The notes beneath the pieces are model-generated. The model did not search any database. It saw only the letters and a program-made list of their open reading frames with translations, and was not told the origin of the DNA. From the NCBI GenBank assembly GCA_016271365.2, contig JADMNL010000028.1, forward strand, positions 100,966,001 to 101,030,000: a stretch of DNA of 64,000 nt. Reading direction: 5' to 3'. Positions 21,409-31,418 of this stretch are shown here, one piece after another (the stretch's first letter is position 1; the number at the start of each line of letters is the position of its first letter). The position numbers and the translations under genes are program-made. Source of the stretch: Neoceratodus forsteri (lineage: Eukaryota; Chordata; Ceratodontiformes; Ceratodontidae).

Positions 21409-23048
21409 TCAGGATGTCTGCTTGGCAGGAGCCTTAGACAGAGAGGAAGATGCAGCCCTGCTCATCCCCCTTCTGCCTCTCCCTTCTGAAGAACCCCCTC
21501 TGAGGAAAAGGAGAGGAGGCCTGTGCCTGGTAGAAAGGCCTGTGAAAGGGCCTGCCCCTAGATTGTTGCTTCTGAGGAGTTGCCTGCCTTTCCTTGGCCT
21601 GTGCACTCCTGTAGGTGGTCCTGTATTCGTCCATTTTCTTCATATAATTCTCTGTCTGCTCCCCAAACAGAGAATTCTCGATGACAGGGAAATCCATGCC
21701 CTTAGCCTGGGTGTCCTGTGATAGGCTAGTACATCTGAGCCAAGCCAGTCTCCGAAGAGCCACAGATGTAGCCATGACTCTTGATGACACATCACTGGAG
21801 TCCACAGCAGCATGAAACTGGATCTTAGATGCCTCAATCCCTTCAGCAGCCACCTTCTCCAGCTCCTTGACCAGCTGGGGGGAGGCCTGTTTAGCCAGTT
21901 CCAAAACAGTATCCCATCTAGACTTCTGGTATCTGGCTGTGTAGGCCATGTAGTTAGCCTGTCTGAGTCCCAAGGAGGATGCCATGTACTGTTTTTTAGC
22001 CATGGCACCCATCTTCTTGGAGTCTTTATCTGGGGGGTGTGAAGCCAAGGGTATGTTAGCCTCATCACAGGCTGCAGCCTGCACAAACCCAACATGGCTG
22101 CATTGCTGGTACATGTACTCCGTACCTGGGCCTGACAACATATACCTCTTGTCCATTCGCCTGTCCACAGGAAGTAAAGAATTTGGAGTTTTAAGAAACT
22201 TCTGTGTCTGTTTCCCAAAAGATCTGTGAAGGGAAACAGACACTCTCTTGGACTCTGGGATGTCCATCATCTCCACATAGTCAGGCTCATCTTGCTCCTC
22301 AACAGTTTCATCCAGAGGGAACTGGAGGGGTTTCTGCCACTTTTTTGTAGAACATAAAGTGGGAAAGGGACTCAGAAAGCCCAGGAGGGGAAACACCAGA
22401 AGGTCTGTCTGGGGAGATGTAAGGTCCCATGGGCTCATCCAGACCTTCCACACCACCACCACCACCACCACCACAACCACAACCACCACCACCACCAGCA
22501 TCCCCCTCCAAATCCGGTTCATAAAAGTCTTCAGGGGAATAATCCTGAACTGGGGGAACCGACCGAACCTAATGCCTACCGGGAGGCGTTGGATCAGCCG
22601 GAACCGAACAGAGCGATTCAACTATACTAATTGCTCTGGCAATTTCCTCGGCAGTTAGACAATGAGGTTCTGGATCCAAACCGGCCGATTTCTCCTTTTT
22701 CTTTCTTTTTGCCGGAACCGATCTCTCAGGATCGGCTCTCCGTTTGCCAGAGGGAGTCTTGCCCAGGTCAGTGGGCACTCCCTCAGGTTCGGTCGGAACC
22801 AAACCGGGCTGGCCATCCGGGTCAGTGGACTTCTCGGCCTCCTTTTCCCTAAGCATGCCCAATCTTTTATCCAGGGTGGCCTTAGGAAAATTTCTACAGA
22901 TTTGGCAGTCTGAATCCAGGTGGTCAAAATCCAGACAATAAACACAGGTGGTGTGGAGATCAGCCTTAGTAAAGGCCTCCCCACACTCACTGCAGTGTTG
23001 AAACCCAGTGGGCCCCGTTTTTCTCTTGGGTTTCTCAGACAAAGCCAT
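21409..23048 (-). pseudogene. D: DIRS ORF1 (gag-like), best preserved
   Basis: The start at 23048 gives MALSEKPKRK, FQHCSECGEAFTK, HTTCVYCLDFDHL and DCQICRNF. A second long frame (from about 22300 down to 21434) reads DEPDYVEMMDIPESKRV, MDKRYMLSGPGTEY, CSHVGFVQAAACDEANIP, LGLRQANYMAYTARYQKS, VMATSVALRRLAWLRC, SLFGEQTENYMKKMDEYR, then an RGRPFHRPFYQ tail. It defines the gag architecture for the window. Odd: the acidic tract of its sisters is replaced by a glycine run encoded by a CCA-type repeat at 22450-22500. Confidence 0.88.
22448..22500. repeat. (ACC)n trinucleotide repeat inside gag
   Basis: ACC/CCA units with two CAACCA interruptions. In the gag frame on the minus strand it encodes mostly glycine with two cysteines. 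It occupies the place of the Glu/Tyr-rich tract seen in A and C. Confidence 0.9.
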
Positions 23049-23183
23049 CCTACAACTTACCCCTTTTTTCGGCAACAGCCAGGCAAGACCCCCTTATTGG
23101 TTCCTAACCATGTCACGGGAGCTAGGAAAAAATGATAAAACACGTTTTTTGTTTTGTTTTTTTTTTTTTTTAGAACCGATAAG

Positions 23184-23379
23184 AAAAAATTACTCACCTT
23201 AGTAATTGCTTTTCTTCTCATGGAGTCTTGCTATAGTATGACTATATGCAGTCAGCCACTGCAGCTGAACTGCCCCGGAGAGGAAAGAGTTAACTCCAGA
23301 GAGTCTGGAGTTCCACAGCGCGAGGGCGCTATACCAAAGCTCTATCTGGCCAGTTTCAAATGAAACTGTCAGATCTTTA
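23184..23379 (-). repeat. E: 3' terminal inverted repeat
   Basis: TTACTCACCTTAGTAATTGC, CTCATGGAGTCTTGCTATAG, GAACTGCCCCGGAG, GAGTTAACTC, the hairpin AACTCCAGA, GAG, TCTGGAGTT at 23292-23312, GCGCGAGGGCGC, and CTGTCAGAT. Its inner part pairs with 28723-28891. Confidence 0.93.
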
Positions 23380-23710
23380 CGAAGCTAACACTAAGCAACA
23401 AGTCTGTGTGGAAAGCTCTACACTAGCCAAGTGGCTACCTACTAGTAGGAATAACAATATAAACAGCAATAATAATAATAATAACAAAATGAATAATAGT
23501 ATTATTAGTTTCTCCTAACAAGCACTATTAGACCCTCTTCCCCAAGACTCAAGTCCAGGAAGGGGCCAATATATTACTTAAAACAGAAATACCTAATTCC
23601 TAACCCTAAATAAAGGGGTGAAGGGAAGAACTAAAATGGCATGACACAGTGCTTGCACTAATTTGCCACCCTACCCAAGTAGAAGTTCTGAGAGGGGCAG
23701 GAGGAGGTGG

Positions 23711-23804
23711 TGTAATATAGCAAGACTCCATGAGAAGAAAAGCAATTACTAAGGTGAGTAATTTTTCTTCAAACACCATGAAGTCTTGCTATATTATGAC
23801 TATA
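23711..23804. repeat. E: internal complementary region
   Basis: It contains CAAGACTCCATGAGAAGAAA, GCAATTACTAAGGTGAGTAA, CTT at 23767-23769, then CAAACACCATGAAGTCTTGC. CCATGAG and CACC are E-specific and recur at E's two outer ends. Confidence 0.92.
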
Positions 23805-23851
23805 TGCAGATATACACAGCAGTACCTCCATGGAGGAGGGTCAGAACCTAC

Positions 23852-24870
23852 TTAGGAAATAGGCTCTGAAGCACAGCTGTGCCAAAACAAGCACCTCTCC
23901 TGGACTGAATATCCAGGGAATAATGCTTGGTAAAAGTGTGAACTGTTTCTCCAAGTAGCAGCTTGACAGATTTCCAGAATGGGAATATCTCTAGCCGCCG
24001 CTAGAGATGCAGCTGTACCCCTGGTGGAGTGAGCCCTCAGTCCTGAGGGGGGTTCTCTACCTAGTTTTTGATAAAATTGGATACAAGAGACAATCCACCT
24101 TGCAATTGTCCTCTTAGTGGCAGGTTTCCCTTTGCCAACCTCGCCATAGGTAAGGAAGAGTTGGAGGGATTCGAACCTGTGACCCTTGGTGCGTTCCAAA
24201 TAGTAGCTTAAGGCTCTTTTGACGTCTAAGCTGTGCAGACTCCTCTCACCTGAGGAAGAATGCTCAGTGAAAAATACTGGAAGAGAGATGGATTGGTTCA
24301 GGTGGAAATCTGAAACCACTTTAGGCAAAAACTTTCTGTTAGTCCTGAGGACTACCTTATCTCTGTAGAAAGAGATAAAATCTTCTTCCACTGACAGGGC
24401 CTGTAGTTCACTTATGCGTCTGGCAGAAGTGATAGCCACTAGGAAAACAGTTTTCCAAGTCAGAAACTTGAGCTCTGCTGAGGACAGAGGCTCAAAGGGG
24501 AGTTGCATTAACTGAGCAATGCAAACATTCAGGTCCCAAGCGGAGCCGGTTCTCGAAAAGGAGGGTTGGTGTGAAGTAACCCTTCTAAAAACTTGGAAAG
24601 CACAGGGTGAGAAGAAAGGGAAGCAGGCTTCCCTGCTGACAGAAAAGCAGAGACAGCTGCCAGATGAACCTTTAAGGTAGCTGGCCCAAGGCCTAAGAAA
24701 TTTAAATGGACCAAATAGTCCAGTAAATGGGCAGATCAGCAGATTCTGGGATAATCTGCTTCTCAGAGCACCAGATGGAAAACCTTTTCCACTTAGAATT
24801 GTAAGTGGTTCTAGTGGAAGGCTTCCTTGAAGCCTTTAAAATATCCAAAACACCTTGAGAATGGTGTAAG
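23852..24870 (-). pseudogene. E: tyrosine recombinase
   Basis: The long frame 23852-24508 reads PFEPLSSAELKFLTWKTVFL, VAITSARRISELQALSVEE, FLPKVVSDFHLNQSISLPVF, HSLDVKRALSYYLERT, and LRAHSTRGTAASLAAARDIP. The first catalytic Arg and HxxR are therefore intact. A frameshift just after CQAATW destroys the HTFTKHY segment with the nucleophile Tyr. The N-terminal half (24529-24870) shows STRTTYNSKWKRFSIWCSEK and LNFLGLGPATLKVHLAAVSA. One step from integrity in the catalytic half, but inactive. Confidence 0.9.
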
Positions 24871-24880
24871 TCAGCAAATT

Positions 24881-25230
24881 CTAACTCCTCAAGAGCCATG
24901 CCTTGAGATGGAGGGATTTGAGGTCCGGATACCACACTCTCCCCTGTGCACAGGCCAGTAAGTCGTGGACTCTGGGCAAGCTCAGGGCAGGGTGGACTGT
25001 CAAGGACAGAAGCAGTGGGTACCAGGGCTGTCTGGCCCAATCTGGAGCAATCAGAATCACCTTGCAGGGCTGAGATCTGATTTTTACTAGTACCCTGAAA
25101 AGAAGGGGAAAGGGGAAAGGCATACAGGAACTTCCTTTCCAATCCAACTGAAAGGTGTCCAGGGGACTGATCCCAGCACTGGAGGCCTGCAACAAAACAG
25201 AGGAAGTTGGTGGTTGGCTGGGGCTGCGAA
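24881..25230 (-). pseudogene. E: Dam-methyltransferase-like module
   Basis: Frames show SPLDTFQLDWKGSSCMPF, LLFRVLVKIRSQPCKVILIA and DWARQPWYPLLLSLTV. Frameshifts around KFLYAFP split the motif region between frames. The position between RNase H and recombinase matches the other copies. Confidence 0.55.
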
Positions 25231-25234
25231 AAGA

Positions 25235-25700
25235 TCATCTGAGGGTGCCCCATCTGGCAAAGACTGACCCCAGCACCTGAGGATTCAGAGCCCATCTGTG
25301 ATGGCCCTGAGAAATCCTGCTGAGGGCATCCGCCAGGACACTGTCCTTCCCTGGAAGGTGAACTGCTATCAGGGAGGTGTTCAGGGAGTAAGCCAGAGAC
25401 CACAACTTCATTGCTTCGGTGCACAAGGCTGATGACAGAGTGCCCCCTTGCTTGTTGATGTACCACATTGTTGTGGTGTTGTCTGTCCTGACTTGAACTA
25501 CTTTGTTCTGGACAGAAGCTGAAAACGCCTGAAGAGCTAAAATGACAGCTCTGAGTTCCAAAAGATTGATGTGGAGCAGAGATTCCTGGGGAGACCACAC
25601 TCCCTGAGTGGACAGGTCGCCCAAGTGAGCTCCCCACCCTAACAGGGAAGCATCCGTGGTGAGGGTGAGGGAGTGGAAACGGAATGAAAGGAACCCTTGT
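25235..25700 (-). pseudogene. E: RNase H
   Basis: A single open frame (25235-25765) reads LTLTTDASLLGWGAHLGDLS, LLHINLLELRAVILALQAF, VQVRTDNTTTMWYINKQGGT, KLWSLAYSLNTSLIAVHLPG and LADALSRISQG. All four acidic positions (TTDAS, LELRAV, RTDN, ADALS) are present. This is the most intact RNase H in the window. Confidence 0.9.
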
Positions 25701-25739
25701 TTTAGATTGCTTTGATCCTGCCACCAGTGTAAGGCCAGG

Positions 25740-26640
25740 ATCAGGGTTTGGGTCACTGGAACCAATTTGAAAGGGGGTCCTCCTTTGAGACCAATAGGCC
25801 CTCAAATGGAACTGAATGTCCCTCATCTGGAATCTTGCTCCTTGCACTACAGCTGTGGAAGCAGCCATGTGCCCTAGGAGTTGCAGAAAATGCCTTGCTG
25901 GTCGAGAGACCCGCGAGGGTAAAGGAGGATGCCAGGGCAATGAGTCTGTCTACCCTTTCCGAGGGAGAAATGCCCTGGCTAACTTTGTGTTCAATTCTGC
26001 ACCTATGAAAGTTAGTACCTGAACTGGTTCGAGAACTGACTTTGTAAATTCAGCAGGAATCCCAGGGAAGTGAGAAGCTGCTGGGTGACTTGCAAGTGGA
26101 TTTTACCTGATCTGGGGACTGACCCACTATGAGCCAGTCGTCCAGGTAGGGAAACACAGCAATCCTTGCCTTCTTAATGAGCCACTACCACAGCTAGACA
26201 TTTCGTGAATACCCTTGGCGCAGAGGTAAGGCGAAGGGCATTGCCCTGAACTAGCAGTGGCCTGAGGGTAGTTCAACCTGAGGTACTTTCGTGAGAAGGC
26301 CTGATCAGAACATGAAAATAGGCATCCTTGAGGTCCAGGGAAGCTAACTAGTCCCCTGGCCTCAGGGAGGCAAAATCATTGTCAGAGTTAACATTTTGAA
26401 CTTTGGTTTCAAAAGATGCTTGTTCAGGTACCTTAAATCTAAAATGGGCCGCCATTCTCCTGTCTTTTGGGGTAAGAAAGTATCTTGAGTACAGCCCTTG
26501 CCCTGATGGCAAGGAGGGACCCTTCTACTGCTTTGCAGTCCAAAGAGAAGAAACCTCTGCTTCCAAAGCAAGGGCTTCTGAAGGATTTGAGGTGGAAAAT
26601 GTCTGGCTCTCATCTTCGGAAACTGTCTGAAGCTGAGAAC
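25740..26640 (-). pseudogene. E: DIRS reverse transcriptase
   Basis: The coding sequence for FPYLDDWLIVG is intact at about 26137-26150, but several single-base losses break the palm. The N-terminal part (26362-26613) reads KTGEWRPILDLRYLNKHLLK and KFKMLTLTM. PSRVSRPARHFLQLLGHMAA and RFQMRDIQFHLRAYWSQRR mark the connection near 25790-25940. Confidence 0.85.
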
Positions 26641-28330
26641 CAGACCCTGCCTATTACCTCAGAACCCACCTGTCCGGTTAGGGACACCCAGTTCTGGCTG
26701 AAATAAACCAACCTGCCCCCCACTGGTACAGGAGAATCGGCCCTGGGCACCCCATCAGGGTGCCTGCTTGGCAGTAGCCTTAGGCTGAGGGGAGGGGGAC
26801 GGTTTACTTGTGCCCCGTCTACCTCTGCCTCTAAAGAAACCCCTCTGTGCAAATGCAGAGGAGGCCTGAAATTGGTAAAAGGCCTATGGAAAGGCCTGCT
26901 CCACTCTGGGAGCGTGCCTCTGTGGAGTGGCATGCCTCTCCTTAGCCTGGGCACTTTGTAGGTAGTTCTGTATTCATCCATCTTTTTCATATAGTTTTCT
27001 GTTTGTTCCCCAAACAGAGAATTACCCACAACATGAAAATCCATAGCCTTGACTAAGACTCTTGGGACAGATTAGTGCATCTGAGCCATGCCAACCTACG
27101 GAAAGCTACAGAAGTGGCCATGACCCTAGAGGAAACATCATTAACATCAACAGCAGTATGAAATTGAACTTTAGAGGCTTCAATGCCATCAGCAGCCACC
27201 TGTTCCAACTCACTAGCCAGCTGGCCATGGGCCTGCTTGGCTAACTGCAATACTGTGTCCCACCTAGATTTCTGATATCTAGCCACATTAGCCATATAAT
27301 TTGCCTGCCTGAGTCCCAAAGAAGCTGCCATATACTGTTTTTTCACCATGGCATCAATCTTCCTGGAATCCTTATCAGGAGGATGTGAGGCCAGAGGAAT
27401 ATTAGCCTTGTCACAGGCTGCAGCTTGTACCACACCTACATGACTACACTGCTCAGTGAGGAAGTCTGTATCAGAGCCTGACAACGTATATCTTCGGTCC
27501 ATTTTATCTACAGGAGGGACAGAATGAGGATTTTTAAATCTTTGTTGTTTGCTTCCTAAATGACTTATGCAAAGGAATAGACAACCTCCTAGACTCTGGT
27601 ATATCCATCATTTCTACATAATCAGGCTCCTCTTGCTCATCCACAGCTCCTCTAAAGGAAGCTGGAGGGTTTCTGCAACCTTTTGTAAAACATAAAATGA
27701 GAAGGGACTCAGACAGAATAGGAGGAGATTCTAAAGGTCTGTCTGGAGAAATGTCCGGTTCAATGGGCACGCCCAGACCCTCCCAGCCACACATGTAATG
27801 ATCAAATTCGTCCTCCTCTCCTGTGGTTCATAAAATTCCTCAACATCATACTCCTGAACCACTGGCACTGAAACGAACCAACCTTTACCAACTGTAGGTG
27901 GTCGCAGGACCCTGAGACAGTGACTGGACAATCTGTATGGTTTAGCTATTTCTGCAGCAGTTGGAGAGACAATTTTGGACTCCAAACCTACTGATTTCTT
28001 AGTCTTTTTCACTGAGACTGGTTCTCCTGAACCAGCCTTCCTTTGCCTGAGGAAGTCTCGCCCTGGTCAGAGGGCACTCTCTGGTCCAGTGGGTACTGGA
28101 CCGGCTGGCCATCCAGGTCAGCGGACTTTGTTTCCCTCGCTCCCTGAGCCGGCCCAATCTCTTTTCCAGGGTGGCTGCAGGAAATTTTACACACCTGGCA
28201 GTCTGACAGGATGTGGGCAGCCCCAGACAATAAACACAAGTGTGTGTGGGTCAGCCTTGGCAAAGGCTTCCCACAGACATCACAGTGTTGAAACCCAGTG
28301 GCCCGGTTTTTCTTTGGGTTTCTCAGACAT
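26640..28330 (-). pseudogene. E: DIRS ORF1 (gag-like)
   Basis: The start is at 28330. The Cys/His cluster is degraded (FQHCDVCGKPLPR). The middle frame 27053-27502 is clean: MDRRYTLSGSDTDFLTEQCS, VQAAACDKANIPLASHPPDK, LGLRQANYMANVARYQKSRW, VMATSVAFRRLAWLRCTNLS. The next frame shows NSLFGEQTENYMKKMDEYRT. Small deletions are common in the first 700 bases. Confidence 0.85.
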
Positions 28331-28722
28331 AATGCCAGCCTAACCAAAAACTCTGCCCTTTTGATGGCAGTGCAGGCAAGACACCCTTATCGGTTCCTAA
28401 CCGTGTCACGGGTATTTGAAAAAACTATTTTAAAAGCAAGGTTTTTTAGAACCGATAAGAACTGGAACCGACTCTAAAAGCCCAACCACACTTTAAAACG
28501 TTAAATTAAGCAAACCGATCGGGTTCAAAACCGAACCGATAATTGAATTTCACACAGACTTTAAATTTTCTACTTACGGTTTACCAGATAGAGCTTTTAA
28601 CCGAAATGCGGTAAAATAAATACTTTTTGCCAGTTCAAATGAACTGAAAATACTCGCTTGAACCGAGAAATGAACCGATGTGAAGGAGCTGATCTCCGGA
28701 GCGACTGTTCAGTGAAGCGGAG

Positions 28723-28891
28723 TAAAGAATCTGACAGTTTCATTTGAAACTGGCCAGATAGAGCTTTGGTATAGCGCCCTCACGCTGTGGAACTCCAGAC
28801 TCTCTGGAGTTAACTCTTTCCTCTCCGGGGCAGTTCAGCTGCAGTGGCTGACTGCATATAGTCATAATATAGCAAGACTTCATGGTGTTTG
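28723..28891 (-). repeat. E: 5' terminal inverted repeat
   Basis: TAAAGAATCTGACAGTTT, GGTATAGCGCCCTCACGCTG, the hairpin at 28791-28811 (AACTCCAGA, CTC, TCTGGAGTT), GAGTTAACTC, CTCCGGGGCAGTTC, and the outer GTCATAATATAGCAAGACTT, CATGGTG, TTTG, followed by AAG. Confidence 0.93.
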
Positions 28892-29160
28892 AAGGACCGG
28901 TACCTCACACTAAATTCAAACTCAAAGAAAAATACAAGTTAAAACAACAGACAACTGGTTCAGCCGAACCAACTGAAATATAACTTTTACAATTTCCACA
29001 AGTTCAGCACTAGTCCACTACCTAAAGTACTTACTGTACTGCAGACAGGGATCTGAACCAAAGAAATAAATGAAAAAAGCAGTTTAAAACTGACGTTTTG
29101 TACTGGACCGAACAGATAACGAAGGAGAGATCTCCGGAGCATCTGTTCAGTTAGGCGGAG

Positions 29161-29329
29161 TAAAGAATCTGATGGGTACACTTCAAAGTGCAGCAGACAA
29201 AGGTTTGAACCAAGCTCGAGCTCAATGGTCTATGCTTTGGCATAGAGTTAACTCTTTCCTCTCCAGAGCAGTTCAAGTGCTGGGGCTAACTGCATATTGT
29301 CAAAATACAGCAAGACTTCATGTTGTTTG
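29161..29329 (-). repeat. D: 5' terminal inverted repeat
   Basis: TAAAGAATCTGATGGGTA, CACTTCAAAGTGCAGCAGAC, GAGCTCAATGG, the hairpin CTATGC, TTTG, GCATAG at 29230-29245, GAGTTAACTC, CTCCAGAGCAGTTC, and the outer GTCAAAATACAGCAAGACTT through GTTTG, followed by AAG. It pairs with 17894-18092, proving that both ends belong to one element. Confidence 0.93.
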
Positions 29330-29332
29330 AAG

Positions 29333-29500
29333 TACCTGTTCACGAGGAACAAGAGCACAGTGACTAGAGGACACGGGTGGAGACTAGTGGGTGGCAGATT
29401 AAGGAGGGACATCAGGAAGTTGCTCACTGAGTGGGTGGCGAACAAGCGGGGGTTTGAAGCCAAGACCATGAATAGAGTGCGGATGGGACAGATATAAGGG
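29333..29500 (+). mobile_element. LINE3 fragment, part 3
   Basis: The translation reads YLFTRNKSTVTRGHGWRL, GGRLRRDIRKLLTEWV and FEAKTMNRVRMGQI. This is the C-terminal RT region (compare RTRGHNTRLEGGRPGGDARK in LINE5) and continues part 2 in the correct order. The 3' end is not sharply defined. No ATTCTATG tail is visible. Confidence 0.8.
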
Positions 29501-30535
29501 AACAGTGGGACCCACAGGTACAAAACAGAAGGGATACCTGAGGAAGGGGTGATTATCAGCCTTTAGAGCTACTGGATCTCTAAATGCAGCATAGCATTAC
29601 ACCAAGCATGAAGGCGAGGCATGAAAATAAGCAGACTTTTTTTTTTTTTTTGCTCTGCCCTGCAACCCCTGATCTACCACTCGTTCTGGCTACTCATCAT
29701 CCCGTTCTGCCTGCCTTCTTTGCTGCTTCCTGCCACCTGGCTCCACATCCTCAGAGGGTCTGGCTTATACCTGCCAGGCGGCGGGGGGGGGCTCCTCTGA
29801 GGTGTTCAGGGCTGGGGGGCAGTGCACTATGGGGACTAGGTAGTCGTTGTCCAGCAGGCCAAGACAGGCACCGTTTCCATTTTCTGAGCCCCCCCACACC
29901 CTAACAGCATGTACCGCAGTGACATCCTGGAAACTGAGCCATCCAACATATGGTCACCCACGCCATCAAGGCTCCTCACAACACCAGGTGTCACTCTCAG
30001 AGCAGTGCTCTGCAGCACTCTTCCCCCAGGAGGACAACATCTGCACGAACGCTCTATCACCCTCCCTGCTGGCCTCCGCTCCTGACATCCCAGACTCATT
30101 GGTTGAACCCTAGTCACCAGTGTGCCAAACGGGTGCCCCACCACTCAGTGCCATGGAGCTGGGTCATCTAGGTATCTATGATCAGTTATCAGAATTGCAC
30201 ACTGAAGTAAATGCTGCTCCTAAGTTGTCTGTTGGATGTGTTGGAAAAGCAGAAACAGTGGCTTGATTCATGAATGCCCTGGGGACATCAGAGCACTGGA
30301 TTTGTCAACCTCTGTGTCCCAATTCACCAAGTCAGAATGACAAGAAAACATGTCTGAAATAATTACTAAATACAGAGAGCTATGGTATTGCCAGAACATC
30401 ACAAACGAAATCCTTAACTGTAAAAATGGGAAACAAGAACAGGGTTCTCAGCAGTTTGCTGCATGAGCAAAGCCTTCACAGTGTCAGTGGCTCAGAAGGT
30501 TCCATGCTCATATCAGGGACCAGAAAGACTGAAAG
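29501..30535. other. unassigned interspersed DNA
   Basis: About 1 kb contains a T run (29638-29651) and a G run (29787-29794). Overlapping open frames of 60-106 codons on both strands are proline/serine-rich and show no recognisable domain. The T run suggests the end of a minus-strand retroposed sequence. I see nothing firmer. Confidence 0.4.
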
Positions 30536-30539
30536 GTTT

Positions 30540-30840
30540 TGGGATCTAGTCCCAGAAACACATGTTAATGTCCAATACCACCACTGTAGTGCAGCACAAG
30601 GTGGGGTGTTGCACAAGGTGCTGTCCTTCAGATGAGACATTAAACCTAGGCCCAGTCAGCAAAGATCCCACCCCAATTATCTTAAGAGATGGGGATTTTC
30701 CCTAGTGTCCTGGCCATCATTCCCCCTATCAATAAAGCAGGTCCATGGAATTTACTGACATGCACTTCTCGGCATTAGAAAACAAGCTAGCTCGTGCCTT
30801 TCCTTGTCAAAAATAAAATCAAATAAATAAATAAATACAT
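30540..30840 (+). mobile_element. Deu-type SINE core with AAAT tail
   Basis: The stretch GGTGCTGTCCTTCAGATGAG, ACATTAAACC, then AAGATCCCACC and GTGTCCTGGCCATCATT follows the order of the conserved core found in Deu-domain SINEs (AmnSINE1 and shark or coelacanth relatives). The 3' end is an (AAAT)n tail near 30815-30838. The 5' head is not clearly tRNA- or 5S-like. Identification is from memory of the core, so moderate. Confidence 0.5.
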
Positions 30841-31151
30841 CTTATACAAACAGGAGTTCCTGAACACATTATGTTACAAAATACTATAATAAGTGGGATG
30901 TCATGTGACATTATGAAGAAACCAACAACTAACCCACTTTCAATTTGATTCATTTAACAAACCCAGTACAATTAATGAACTATTTACACTTAATATTTTT
31001 GGATGGCCCTCTGGGTCTTTCTCTGCCAACACAATCTAGGTTTCTAAATATATATTTTACTATTTAATGGAAATTATTGTTACAATGCATTTACCCAAGG
31101 CAGCCCAAATGACATCTCATTCACACTAAGGATAACTTTTACACAAAATGG
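30841..31151. other. AT-rich unassigned spacer
   Basis: About 310 bases of AT-rich DNA with no frame, repeat or terminal structure that I recognise. It ends at AAG (31152-31154), where the terminal-repeat-like sequence of family H begins. Confidence 0.4.
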
Positions 31152-31154
31152 AAG

Positions 31155-31415
31155 TTACTTACCGTAATTATGATCTTCCCAAATATCTTCACCATTCATT
31201 ACTGATGGGTCCTACCGGAAGTCAGGACCCTGCACGAAAAAAAGAGCACTGCCTCTTTAAAAATGTTGTGCTGGGTGGAACCGACGTCAGGACAGTGCCA
31301 TCCTCGAGGCCAGCATTCCACGTGGTGCTCGTGGGTTGGCCAGTAACTGACGCAGACTCCTCCCAGCCCTCAGTTCTGTCCTGCCAGGCGAGGAACAAGA
31401 AAAGTCCAGTTAGGT
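31155..31415 (-). mobile_element. DIRS family H: terminal repeat fragment
   Basis: It begins after AAG with TTACTTACCGTAATTATGAT and ends with CAGTTCTGTCCTGCCAGGCG. The plan matches the left terminal repeat of element G (TTACCGTAA near the end, CAGTTCTTTCCCGCCAAAAG at the inner end), though the two differ in most bases. Element G is inserted at its right side. Matching sequence ATCTTCACCATTCATTACTG recurs after G at 38644-38663. It is tentative because no coding part of H is seen. Confidence 0.5.
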
Positions 31416-31418
31416 AAG

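Larger units (their letters stand above)
23184..28891 (-). mobile_element. DIRS element E, complete, nested in D
   Basis: A 5708-bp copy with both terminal repeats and an ICR. AAG flanks it at 23181-23183 and 28892-28894. The host sequence in D is ACCGAT, AAG, GACCGG. The equivalent uninterrupted site is visible in copy F near 50240 (GGTCCTTATCG on that strand). E carries private terminal variants, such as CACC for CAAC, shared between its ends and its ICR. The RT keeps YLDD, but frames are broken throughout. Confidence 0.95.
17894..29329 (-). mobile_element. DIRS element D, complete but split by element E
   Basis: D's own sequence is 17894-23180 plus 28895-29329, about 5.7 kb. AAG flanks it at 17891-17893 and 29330-29332. 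The LINE3 reading resumes exactly after it. E sits in D's 5' leader, between CGAT and GACCGG. D belongs to the ATTCTGAC terminal subfamily, unlike C and E. It keeps the longest gag frame in the window but has a YLDN RT active site. Confidence 0.93.

Noticed and set aside
1142..29329. Bacterial or phage integrase genes with attachment sites
   Set aside because: The tyrosine recombinases are linked to RT, RNase H and gag in the DIRS order, with inverted repeats and ICRs. Nothing else is prokaryotic.
29640..30170. Overlapping open frames of 60-106 codons that could be a host exon
   Set aside because: Frames occur on both strands, are proline/serine-rich, lack domains and have no convincing splice or start context.
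31155..31415. A complete further DIRS element H
   Set aside because: Only terminal-repeat-like sequence and a possible ICR half are visible. No coding modules or opposite end could be found.
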